A stretch of 64,000 nucleotides of DNA, from the NCBI GenBank assembly GCA_027605045.1, contig JAQFWX010000013.1, positions 868,001 to 932,000 on the forward strand, written 5' to 3'. The notes under the pieces were generated by a model. The model did no database searches and had not been told where the DNA came from. It saw nothing but the letters and a program-made list of their open reading frames with translations. The stretch is from Phallus indusiatus (taxonomy: Eukaryota; Basidiomycota; Agaricomycetes; Phallales; Phallaceae). Made by a program: the position numbers and the translations under genes. Positions 22,558 through 34,016 of the stretch are shown piece after piece (position 1 is the stretch's first letter; every line of letters begins with the position of its first letter).

Positions 22558-25500
22558 ATGTCCAGCGTAGCAGGTATCTTCCCCGTCTCAGGTGGCTCAT
22601 CCCACGATTTTCCTCTTTTCTCGTCAAAGATCCATTATGATCTTGTCGATGTTCAATCACTGTAGGCTCCTTTACTTGACATTCAAAAGTCCTTTTTCTT
22701 TAATACTCGTTTAGTGCCACCCTTGTCTTGACGTACGCTTCAAATGCCACAACAACGATTGAAGCCAAGTATGTCTGCCCTCTACCCGCAGATGCTTCTG
22801 TTTGCTCTTTTAAAGCCGTCATCGATGGAAAACGAACCATCAAAGGAATCGTCAAAGACAAAGACAAAGCAAAGGCTGAATACGTTGAGGCCGTCGCTCA
22901 AGGCAGAACTGCCGCCCTTCTCGAACAAAACAACGTCGAAAGTGCTTTACTGTTCCTTGAAACTGCTCGTGAAACATTATCTGACGTAAAATATTTATAC
23001 TAGTTTTCCAAGTATCGCTAGGAAATATTCAGCCGAAACAAGTCATTGATATATAGTCCGTTGTGTTCCTTTTTGGCTGGTTCTCCCTCGCTAACGTCTT
23101 TTAAAGCATATCACTGGCATCCTTGATAACAAGCAATGGCGAACTTGATTCTCTGCGTCTCGTATTCCCTTGTGTTATAACAAGCCGCTATGGAACTCCT
23201 CCTAACAGTCTGCTATCATCCGGGCGTTCCATCAAGTTTGCTTTAGACTTCTCAGCCTCAATCCAAATGACATCCCACATTAAATCTATCACATCTCCTT
23301 CTCATCCTGTCTTTCTGAGTCTCGGTTCTTCAAAACCCGACTCCAATAACGGTTTCGACCCATTTAAAGCACATGTCGCTCTTACATCTCAAGACCATCT
23401 CGATAAGGATGTCGTGATCGTGATAACTTGCGAAGGACTAGACAGGCCGAGGTGTACTGTCGAGTCTTTTTCGCTTGAAGAAGGCGGAGAAGAGTTTACG
23501 GATGCTTATTCTTTGACCTTGGTGCCCCGCTTTGAACTACCCCCACTTACGAAGCAAGGTTCGTCGATTTACTGATGTACGTGAAGTCCAACGATAAACA
23601 TCTTGTAGAATATATTTTTCTTGTCGACCGTAGCGGTTCAATGGAAGACAAAATGAATGCTATGCGTGCCGCCTTACAGGTAGGATATATGTATGGTGCT
23701 CATATACGGTCTTCGCTTACTCCGAGTCAACTTTCATCAGATCATGTTGAGAAGTTTACCATCTACCAATACAACATTCAACATATTTTCTTTCGGATCC
23801 AGTCACGATTCTCTTTGGCCTTCAAGTGTCGCTTATGGGACTGAAAGCTTGAAGACTGCTACGACGTATGTAGATGCAATGCATGCTGATTACGGAGGGA
23901 CAGAAATTGGACATGCTTTGCACGGCGTTTTGCAAACTCATACCGACACGCAGAATGTTCCGTTGACGGTGTTTGTTCTTACTGATGGAGAGACCTATGA
24001 CCTGTCCGGTGTTCAATCGATTATAGCTCAACATGTTGATAAATATGTTGACAAGGAGAATTTCGTGAGAATGTTTTGTATGGGAATTGGTAATTCAGTT
24101 TCCAAGGTATGTGTAACGATGAATTTGGAAGGCAAAGGAGCTGAATATTGAATGTTCGATGTTTAGGCGATGTGTGATCTGATTGCTCGAGTCGGTCGTG
24201 GTGCAGTGGTATACGTCGGCGAAAACGAGAAACCGGACAAGAAACTTGTAACTCTTTTACGCGCTGCTCGTGGTCCCGTTATCACGAACATCTCCGTCGA
24301 CTGGGGTGTCGAAGATAAAGATACACGCACCAAAGATGATGACGATTTCGAGCTTGTTTCTTCGGATTCTAAAGCCGAAACTGTGGCTCCAACGTCTCTC
24401 TTCGACGAAAAAGCAATTCCCAAAGACGTTGTCTCTCTTGGTCCTATGAACGATATCAAACTTCCCCCACCGCCTAAACTTCAACAAGCCCCAACGAGCT
24501 CTTCTTTATCAAGTCTATATCCCGGATTCCGCACAAGTCTGTTCGCTATCATTAAACGCGACAACAAAGGAAATTCCGCGCCTTCAAAGGTCGTAAGCGT
24601 TAAAGGACTCGTACAAGGCCGACCAGTAGAACTGAAAGTGCCCGTGACTCCTGCCATTGCGGCACTCCAGCTGGAATCATCTTCGGACTTTGATAAAATC
24701 AAACTGCTTCACGTTCTAGCCGCGCGTGCTCTTGTTCAGCGATTCGAAGACGAAGGAGAGGAAGTCGGTGTTATATCGGATACTCTTAAAGCTGAAGTTC
24801 TGCGTGTCGCTGTGAGATATGGGATCGCAAGCTCTGAGACGTCTTTCGTCGCTGTGGATGAGGAGGGTGTACACTTATCATCCAGGCCGCCGTTCACATC
24901 TGTGTCTAGATCTCCACAGCAATTTGGTATGGCGTTCTGTATTTTTTATAAGTTTTGCGTAATCATTCTGAATAAATCAAGATCAATCTTCATATTCACC
25001 CTCTACGGGATTCACAGGTTTGGACCCTATTATCCGTCAACAGTAAATAGTATATTGAATACAAATGCAGTACTAGATACCTGCCCAGCTCCTGATTCCT
25101 CTTTTGATCTGGTTAGTCCACGCTCATATCTTTTATCTGTTTATACTGATAGCCATCCATTTCAGGACGTCCAATGCCAAAAAGATAGTGATGATTCAGA
25201 TAGAGGAGACGATGCACTCCAAGCTGAAAAGTCGCGCGATCTTTCGATCAGTTCAATCGCTCGATATCAAACATTTGAAGGGTACTTTGAAGATTCGTCT
25301 CTTCTGATTCGGCTCTTGGTTCAAAAGGACACACTCCCTCCTGTTCCTGACGTTCTTCAACAATTGAACGTCACGAATGCCGAAACAGTCTGGCGCGCTA
25401 TTTTCTGCATCTCTTTCTTGCGGACTAAGTTCCCGGATGACGAAAGCGTTTGGGAACTGATTGTTGAGAAAGGAGAAAGATGGATCAGTGATACTCTTTC

Positions 25501-25579
25501 CAATAATGTTTCAAAGGCTGAAAATGTGGTCGCTTTGGTTGGTACATTGGAAAAGGAAGCGAAGAAGTGCATTGTTTGA
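22558..25579 (+). CDS. VIT-vWA protein, tandem copy A
   Basis: Its architecture is like inter-alpha-trypsin inhibitor heavy chain, VWA5A and PARP4. Starting at ATG 22558 (MSSVAGIFPVSGG), a VIT domain runs through IEAKYVCPLPADASVCSF, GRTAALLEQNNVE and, after an intron, FQVSLGNIQPKQVIDIY. A vWA domain follows with the metal-site motifs DRSGSM, YGGTEIG and LTDGE all intact, then ITNISVDWGV. A Ser/Pro linker leads to the C-terminal domain (YQTFEGYFEDSS ... WRAIFCISFLRTKF ... WELIVEKGERWI), which matches the tail of VWA5A/PARP4-type proteins. There is no signal peptide, so a cytosolic protein-interaction role is likely. I count about nine introns. The start is supported by the same ATG context in all three copies. 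Function in fungi is not established. Confidence 0.82.
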
Positions 25580-25989
25580 GCGGTTTTTGTCGTGCATGTG
25601 ATATGTCATTACAACTTTGTCGTGCCATGTAAAAATAGGTTTTGTACTGATTCAGAATAGTCGAGCATCTTTTTGAACTACTTATAAGCTATGTTAAGCC
25701 ACCTTGGTGACGTAAACATAATGTCGTTAATTTCAATCCAACAGAGGATCAACAAACCCATTGTTATATATGTATCCAGTCTTCTCAACTATACTTGTGC
25801 ACCGCAGTGTACCTTGAAAATCCTGATCCGTATTCTGGAGCCGCGCTCTTGACTCAACTGCTTACCGCTTCACCTCGCTTCACCAGCAATCGTGCCAAAT
25901 GCGCACATGCGCAAGCAACACAGCTTTGCTTCTTCATCACTATATAAGGTCAAGCATTTTGTTATGAAAATCCAAATCGTCGCACAGTC
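25580..25989. other. Spacer between VIT-vWA copies A and B
   Basis: It carries copy A's 3' flank (GTAAAAATAGGTTTTGTA, later AAGCCACCTTGGTGACG), which recurs after copy C and partly after copy B. It then has copy B's promoter starting near GTGCACCGCAGTGTACC, which recurs before all copies. TGCGCACATGCGCA is at 25900-25913 and TATATAAG at 25941-25948. Confidence 0.65.
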
Positions 25990-28900
25990 ATGTCCAGCGT
26001 AGCAGGTATCTTCCCTGTCTCGGGTGGCTCATTCCACGATTTTCCTCTTCTCTCGTCAAAGATTCATTATGATCTTGTCGATGTTCAATCACTGTAGGCT
26101 CCTTTAACATTCGAAAGTCCTTTTTCTTTAATACTCGTTTAGTGCCACCCTGGTCTTGACGTACGCTTCTAATGCCACAACGACAATAGAAGCCAAGTAT
26201 GTCTGCCCTCTGCCTGCAGATGCGTCTGTTTGCTCTTTCAAAGCCGTCATTGATGGAAAACGAACCATCAAAGGAATCGTAAAAGACAAAGTTAAAGCAA
26301 AGGCTGAATACAACGAGGCCATCGCTCAGGGTAGAACTGCCGCACTCTTCGAACAAAACAATGTTGAAAGTACTTGCTTTTATCGACACTTGTCGAAACC
26401 TTATCTAACGTGTATCCTCTATACTAGTTTTTGAATTATCATTAGGAAATATTCATCCCAAGCAAGTTATTGATATATAGTCCGTTGCGTTCCTTTCTTG
26501 CTGGCTCTCTTTCGCTAACATCTCTTTAAGCATATCACTGGCCTCGTTGATAACAAGCAATGGCGAACTTGATTCATTGCGCCTCGTATTTCCCTGTGTT
26601 ATTACACGTCGCTACGGAACACCACCTAACAATCTACTATCATTTGGGCGTTCCACCAAGTTTGCTTTAGACTTCTCAGCCTCAATCCAAATGACATCTC
26701 ACATCAAATCTATCACATCTCCTTCTCATCCTGTTTCTCTAAGCCTTGGTGCTCTGAAACCTGATTCTGACGACGATTTTGATCCATTCAAAGCTCATGT
26801 CGCTCTTACGTCTCAAGATCATCTCGATAAGGATATTATCATCGTGATAACTTGCCAAGGTCTAGACAAGCCGAGGTGTACCGTCGAGTCTTATTCAACT
26901 GAAGAAGGAGGAGAAGAATTTACGGATGCTTATTCGTTAACATTAGTGCCCCGATTTGAGCTACCTCCACTTCCGAAGCAAGGTTCGTCAATTTATTGAT
27001 GTGCGTGAAGTCCAACGATAAATTCTTTGTAGAATATATTTTTCTTGTCGACCGTAGCCGTTCAATGGAAAACAAAATGAATGCAATGCGTGCCGCCTTA
27101 CAGGTAGGATATATGTATCGTGTTTATATACGGTCTTCGCTTACTCCGAGTCAACTTTCATCAGATCATGTTGAGAAGTTTACCATCCACCAATACAACA
27201 TTCAACATATTTTCTTTCGGCTCTAGACACGATTCTCTTTGGCCTTCAAGTGTCGCTTACGGCACTGAAAGCTTGAAGACTGCTACGACGTATGTAGATG
27301 CAATGCAATCTAATTACGGAGGGACAGAAATCGGACGCGCGTTACAAGGCGTTTTGCAAACACATACCGACACGCAGAATGTTCCGTTGACGGTGTTTGT
27401 TCTTACTGATGGAGAGACCTATGATCTGTCCGGTGTTCAATCGATTATAGCTCAACATGTTGACAAATATGTTGACAAGGACAATTTTGTGAGAATATTT
27501 TGTATGGGAATTGGGAATTCAGTCTCCAAGGTATGTGTAAACAACGAATCTGGAAAGCAAAGAGGCTGAATGTTCGATGTTTAGGCGATGTGTGATTTGA
27601 TTGCTCGAGTCGGTCGTGGTGCGGTGGTATACGTTGGCGAAAACGAGAAACCGGATAAGAAGCTCGTAACTCTTTTACGTGCAGCCCGTGGACCAGTTAT
27701 CACGAATATCTCCATTGACTGGGGCGTACACGATAAAGATACAGACCCCAAAGATGATGACGATTTCGAGCTTGTTTCTTCCGAGTCCAAAGCCGAAACC
27801 GTGGCTCCAATGTCTCTTTTCGACGAGAAAGCGATTCCCAAAGACGATGTCTCTCTTGGTCCGTTGACCGATATCAAACTTCCGCCACCGCCCAAAGTTC
27901 AACAAGCTCCTACCAGCTCTTCTCTACCAAGTCTATATCCCGGATTCCGTACGAGTCTGTTCGCTATCATAAGACGCGACAGCAAAGGAAACTCTGCGCC
28001 TTCAAAGGCCGTACGCGTTAAAGGACTCGTACAAGGTCGTCCGGTTGAACTGGAGGTGCCTGTAACTGCTGCTACTACGGGGGCACTCCAACTTGAAGCA
28101 CCGTCCGACTTTGATAAAATTAAATTGCTTCATGTTCTAGCCGCGCGTGCTCTTGTTCAGCGATTCGAAGACGAAGGCAAGAAAGACGGTGTCACGTCGG
28201 ATACTCTCAAAGCTGAAGTTTTACGCGTCGCTGTGAGATATGGGATCGCAAGCTCTGAAACGTCCTTCATCGCTGTAGATGAGGAGGGTGTACCCTTAAG
28301 CGTAAACGTAAGTATAATTTTATTCCTTTTTTAGTGAAAGAGTATCGAAGTAACGGGTGTCCTTTCGTTTTTCGTAGACCAATACAAGATCTTCCGATGA
28401 TTCAGCCAATTTGCCTAAGTCAAGGGCATTCAGATTGTTCGCAATTGCATCTTCAAGACAATATCAACGTCATCAACAAGGCAATTTTTTGAGAAGTGTA
28501 TCAGCGGCTCCAACTACTTCCTGTTTCGGTATGACGTCTGAATATTCGTCATAAGTTTCGCATTGACCATTTTAAATTTAGGTCAACCTTCATCTACAGC
28601 TTTTACGGCATTCACTCCGACCACAACTGCAGGTTTTGGATTGTCATACAGCTCGTTACAATCGTCTCCAGGTCCACAACAATCTCAGCACAGTCATTCG
28701 GGAGGAACGGATGAGGAGAGGGATAGAGATCGCGAACCTGTATCTACATCTGCACCTGCACCTACACCCCTCTTTGGTATGGCGTCTGGATATTCATTTT
28801 AGTTTTTGCGTGATCATTCCAAAATCTAGGGCAACCTTCATATGCAGCCTCAACGGGATACACTCGCACTCCTCACACAACGGTCAGTTGCATTCTTTTT

Positions 28901-29678
28901 GCCTTCTTTTTTGCATTTGTTTAAACTGATTTCATAACTAGACTAATTTCAGTTCCCTGTTTGGATCGTCCTCGTTGGGGTTCTCTCCCGCCCCTCCGCC
29001 ACCTCCGCCACCTCCAAGCGCATCAGGAGTCCGACGGTTCTCGTTCGACGGAACAACCAAGTCAGCCGATGTGGGCTCTGGGATGACACAAGGTATGTAG
29101 TCTACTATCTCTCAGTCTTGCATTGCATAGTATATTTAAAAACACCTCTAGCACCACCTACTTCAACTCGTGCTTTCTATTCTTTCGTCAGTCCGCGTGC
29201 TCATCATGATGTCTCTTTTTTTCTTGCTTATACTGATATCCATTTCTTACAGGACCTTGTATCTTGTGATACAAGTCATTCGAACAATGTGGAGGATGCT
29301 CTTCAAGACAATGCTTTTCAAGCTGAGGAACCGCTTGATATCTCGATTAGCTCAATCGCTCGGTTTCAAACATTCGAAGGATACTTTGAAGATTCGTCTA
29401 GTCTAAATCGGCTCTTGGTTCAAAAGGACACACTCCCTCCTATTCCTGACGTTCTTCGACAATTGAACATCACGAACGCCGAAACAGTCTGGCGCGCTAT
29501 TTTCTGCATTGCTTTCTTGCGAACTAAGTTCCCGGAGGACGAAAGCGTTTGGGAGCTGATCGTTGAGAAAGGAGAAAGATGGATCAGTGATACTCTTTCT
29601 AATAGTGTTTCAAAGGCTGAAGATGTGGTTGCTTTGGTTGGGACATTGAGAGAGGAAGCAAAGAAGTACATTGTCTGA
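25990..29678 (+). CDS. VIT-vWA protein, tandem copy B, with expanded FG/Pro-rich linker
   Basis: This has the same exon plan and high similarity to copy A over the VIT, vWA and C-terminal domains. The vWA metal motif reads DRSRSM, so DxSxS is kept although Gly has become Arg; the later LTDGE is intact. Between about 28320 and 29110 it has extra exons absent from copy A. They encode a low-complexity linker with CFGQPSS, GFGLSYSS, PLFGQPSYA and SLFGSSSLGFSPA plus a run of eight prolines. Two of these exon borders are near-duplicates of each other: FG, then a 53-nt intron starting GTATG, then QPS. The product ends EEAKKYIV. The open linker frame and conserved splice sites argue that the copy is functional rather than decayed. 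Confidence 0.8.
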
Positions 29679-30207
29679 GCGGTTTTTGTCGTATGTGATA
29701 TATTATTGCGACTTTTGCGACTTTTGTAGTGCTATGTTGTGTAATAAATGAATCAAGCGTCTTTTGGAATTACATACTCATAGGCTACTACGATCGGAAG
29801 CCACCTTGGTAAATATAAACAGAAAGAAGACCACTGAACAGACCATGACCCATATTTATATAAGTATAAAGTCTCCTCAACTATAATCTCATTTCTGTGC
29901 ACCGCAGTGTATCAGCCTCGAGACCAGGCTATGTGACTGCGTCGCTTCTCCACCTTCCAAAAGGAGCCGGGGAGGTAACGCTGTCAAGGCCTGGTCTCGA
30001 GGCTAACAGTGTGTACCTTGGTAGTCACTGAGCCAAAATCCTGATCCGTATTCTGGAACCGCGCTCTTGAATTGCTCACCGCTCACCGGTACCAGCAATC
30101 GTGCCAAATGCGCACATGCACAAGCAATCAATCAATCACAGCTTTGTTTCTTCTTCACTGCATAAAGCCAAACACTTTGTTATGAAAATCCAAATCGTCT
30201 CACAACC
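29679..30207. other. Spacer between VIT-vWA copies B and C
   Basis: It contains copy B's 3' flank, the hairpin insertion at 29914-30004, and copy C's promoter. The near-palindrome is altered to TGCGCACATGCACA (30109-30122). The TATA position, TATATAAG in A and B, reads TGCATAAAG near 30160. Copy C therefore has weakened versions of both elements. Confidence 0.6.
29914..30004. mobile_element. 91-bp miniature element with perfect 16-bp terminal inverted repeats
   Basis: The left end AGCCTCGAGACCAGGC (29914-29929) is the exact reverse complement of the right end (29989-30004). It interrupts the promoter region, which is continuous in copies A and B (GCACCGCAGTGTACCTTG in B). The flanking words CAGTGTA (29905-29911) and CAGTGTGTA (30007-30015) look like an imperfect target-site duplication. 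There is no coding capacity. It reads as a MITE-like or solo hairpin insertion; the superfamily cannot be named from this copy alone. Confidence 0.75.
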
Positions 30208-33200
30208 ATGTCCAGCGTAGCAGGTATCTTCCCCGTCTCGGGTGGCTCATTCCACGATTTTCCTCTTCTCTCATCCAAGATTCATTATGATCTTGTCGAT
30301 GTTCAGTCTCTGTGAGCTCCTTTCAAACACTAATCAAAAGGACCCTTTTACTGACCTTTTGTCTAGTGCTACCCTCGTATTGACGTACGCTTCGAATGCC
30401 ACAATGACTTTGGAGGCCAAGTATGTCTGCCCTCTACCTCCAGACGCTTCTGTTTGCTCCTTCAAAGCCGTCATTGATGGAAAACGAACCATCAAAGGAA
30501 TCGTAAAAGACAAAGCCAAAGCAAGGGCCGAATACGACGAGGCCATCGCTCAAGGCAGAACTGCCGCCCTTCTCGAACAAAACAACGTCGAAAGTGCCTT
30601 ACTTCTCCTTGACATTGCTCGTCAAACGTTGTCTGACGTAAACTCTTTATACTAGTTTTCGAAGTATCTCTAGGAAATATTCAACCCAAGCAAGTCATTG
30701 ATATATAGTCTGTTGTGTTCCTTTCTCGCTGGTTCTCCTTGCTAACACCTTTTTAAGCATATCGTTGGCCTCCTTGATAACAAGCAACGGCGAACTTGAT
30801 TCTCTGCGTCTCGTATTCCCCTGTGTCATTACAAGTCGCTACGAAACACCGCCTAACAATCTACTATCATTCGGCCGGTCCATCAAGTCTGCTTTAGACT
30901 TCTCAGCCTCAATCCAAATGACATCCCATATTAAATCTGTCACATCTCCATCTCATCCTGTTTCTCTGAGCCTTGGTGCTCTGAAACCTGATTCTGACGA
31001 CGATTTTGATCCATTCAAAGCTCATGTCGCTCTTACATCTCAAGATCATCTCGATAAGAATATTATCATTGTGATAAATTGCCAAGGATTGGACAAGCCA
31101 AGATGTACCGTAGAGTCTTATTCGCCAGAAGAAGGTGGGGCAGAGTTCACGGATGCTTATTCGTTGACACTAGTACCCCGATTTGAGCTACCCCCACTTC
31201 CGAAGCAAGGTTCGTTGATCTTATTCATGTATGATGTTCAGCGATAAACACTTTGTAGAATATATTTTTCTTGTCGACCGTAGTGGTTCAATGGAAAACA
31301 AAATGAATGCCATGCGCGCTGCATTACAGGTAGGATATATGTATCGTGTTTATGTATATACGGTCTTTGCTTACTCAACTTTCATCAGATCATGCTGAGA
31401 AGTTTACCATCTACCAATACAACATTCAACATATTCTCTTTCGGCTCTAGACACGATTCTCTTTGGCGTTCAAGCGTCGCTTACGGGACCAAAAGCTTGA
31501 AGACTGCTACGAAGTATGTAGATGCAATGCAATCTAATTACGGAGGAACAGAAATCGGACGCGCGTTACAAGGCGTTTTGCAAACACATACCAACAAGCA
31601 GAATGTTCCGTTGACGGTGTTTGTCCTCACTGGTGGGCAAACTTATGATCTGTCCGGTGTTCAATCGATTATTGCGCAACATGTTGACAAATATGTTGAC
31701 AAGGATAATTTCGTGAGAATATTTTGTATGGGAATCGGGAATTCAGTCTCCAAGGTATGTGTGACGACGAAGCTGGAAAGAAAAGCTGAATGTTCGATGT
31801 TTAGGCGATGTGCGATCTGATTGCTCGAGTCGGTCGTGGTGCAGTGGTATACGTTGGCGAAAACGAGAAACCGGATAAGAAGCTCGTAACTCTCTTACGT
31901 GCTGCTCGTGGACCAGTTATCACGAATATCTCCATCGACTGGGGCGTACACGATAAAGATACACACACTAAAGGTGATGATGATTTCAAGCTTGTTTCTT
32001 CCGAGTCCAAAGCCGAAACCGTGGCTCCAATGTCTCTTTTCGACGAGAAAGCGATTCCCAAAGACGATGTCTCTCTTGGACCGTTGACCGATATCAAACT
32101 TCATCCATCGCCCAAGGTTCAACAAGCTCCGACCAGCTCTTCTTTACTAAGTCTGTATCCTGGATTCCGTACGAGTCTGTTCGCTATCATAAGACGCGAC
32201 AATAAAGGAACCTCTGCGCCTTCACAGGCCGTACGCGTCAAAGGACTCATACAAGGCCGACCAGTAGAACTGGAAGTATCTGTAACTCCTGCCACTACGG
32301 CACTCCAACTTGAAGCACCGTCCGACTTTGATAAAGTCAAACTGCTTCATATTCTAGCTGCGCGTGCTCTTGTTCAGCGATTCGAAGACGAAGGCAAGAA
32401 AGACGGTGTTATGTCGGATACTCTCAAAGCTGAGGTATCACGCGTCGCTGTGAGATATGGGATCGCAAGCTCTCAGACGTCTTTCGTCGCCGTGGATGAA
32501 GAGGGTATACCCTTGATTGTAAATGTAAGGAGTTTTATTTCTCTTTAATGGAGGAGAACGAATTGACGAGTTTGCCTTTTCATTTTCCGTAGACACATGC
32601 AAGACCTTCCGTTGATGAAGATGAAGGTGAAGATTTAATGTTATTCGCATATGATAATCATTTTTATAAGTTTTGCGTGATCATTCCTGATTCAGATCCG
32701 CCTTCATATGCAGCCGCTACGGGATTCCCTCTAGGCCTCATAGTCAGTCACATTCCTGTTTCTTTTTCTTTTATTTGGTACATCTTTTAAACTGATTTCC
32801 TACTAGAGTTCCGCTCCTTTGTCTGAATCGTACGCGTCCACTCCGCCTCATCCAGCCAAAAGAAGGATGTCAGCTCGCAGACCAGGTATCGAGCCTATTA
32901 TCCGTCAACTTTGAATAGTATATTGAATACACATCCAGGACTAGATACTTGTCCAGCTCCTGCGTCCTCTTCTTGCCCGGTAGTTCGCGCTCATATCTTT
33001 TATCCTGTTTACACTGATATCCATCCATTCCAGGACGTCGAACGCCAAAAAGATTCAGATGATTCATGTGACTCAGATGATACAGATGATTCAGATGATT
33101 CATGCGATTTAGATGGAGGAGACAATGCCCTTTCAGCTAAGAAGTCGCTTGATCTCTCGATTAGTTCGATCGCTCGGTATCAGACATTCGAGGGATACTT

Positions 33201-33525
33201 TATAGATTCGTCTCGTCTGAATCGACTCTTGGTTCAAAAGGACACACTCCCTCCTGCTCCCAATGTTCTTCGACAATTGAAGGTCAAGAACGCCAAAGCA
33301 ATCTGGCGCGCTATTTTCTGCATTGCTTTCTTGCGGATTAAGTTTCCGGATGACGAAAGCGTTTGGGAACTGATTGTTGAGAAGGGAGATAGATGGATCA
33401 ATGATACCCTTTCTAATAGTGTTTCAAAGGCTGAAGATGTGGTTGCTTTGATTGGTACATTAGGAAAGGAAGCGAAGAAATGTATTGTTCGAGCAGGTTT
33501 AGATACGTTATGTCGACTTTTGTAG
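30208..33525 (+). CDS. VIT-vWA protein, tandem copy C, diverging
   Basis: This is the third copy, with the same VIT, vWA and C-terminal order and the same introns through the vWA region. It differs in four visible ways. The third metal-site motif reads LTGGQ instead of LTDGE, removing an Asp. An intron present in A and B near the linker has lost its GT donor and is open in frame (about 32648-32695, 16 codons). An Asp/Ser-rich repeat (DDSCDSDDTDDSDDSCD) lies before the C-terminal domain. The stop used by A and B is CGA here, adding eleven residues (RAGLDTLCRLL). The rest of the frame is intact. It is probably still expressed but may not bind metal; the weakened promoter is consistent with reduced or altered expression. 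Confidence 0.75.
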
Positions 33526-34016
33526 TGTGCGTAGCGCCAAGTAAAAATAGGTTTTGTAATGAATGAGTTCGAGCATCTTTTTGCACTACTTATAGGCGAC
33601 CACGACCGGGATAAGCCACCTTGGTGACGGTTACTATAACGTTGTCCAATCAAACAGAAGACCGACAGACCATCGGTAGTAAAATGAGATAGATATGCAA
33701 ATGAATGATATTGTTAATGAAAGCGACTTTGGGTAGCACATTTTAAACAGACTACATAGAACTACAGAAAACTCATATATTTACATTGTATATATATAGT
33801 GCTACAAAAGAAAGAGCGTATGCGTGGTATCCAAAATATATGAGTTCAAAACTAGTATTCATGACGAATGAACGAATGAATGGATGGATGGATGGAAGAG
33901 TGGAGTTTGAAAGACGAAATGATTGCTTTTTTTCATGTCGTAAATGTGTCCTCTTGATTGTTTTTGGTTTGTGAAGATGTGGAAGATGCGGGTGATGTAG
34001 GTGATTCCAGAAACTA
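33526..34016. other. 3' flank of the VIT-vWA array
   Basis: It begins with the duplicated copy A-like 3' flank (GTAAAAATAGGTTTTGTAA, then AAGCCACCTTGGTGACGG), ending around 33630. A GGAT tetranucleotide run is at 33880-33895. No gene is seen. Confidence 0.55.

Noticed and set aside
27039..27080. Copy B vWA motif DRSRS taken as a broken metal site
   Set aside because: The DxSxS positions are all present; only the intervening Gly changed to Arg.
33870..33897. GGAT repeats considered as a CRISPR- or satellite-like array
   Set aside because: It is only a short tetranucleotide microsatellite; no spacer-repeat structure is present.
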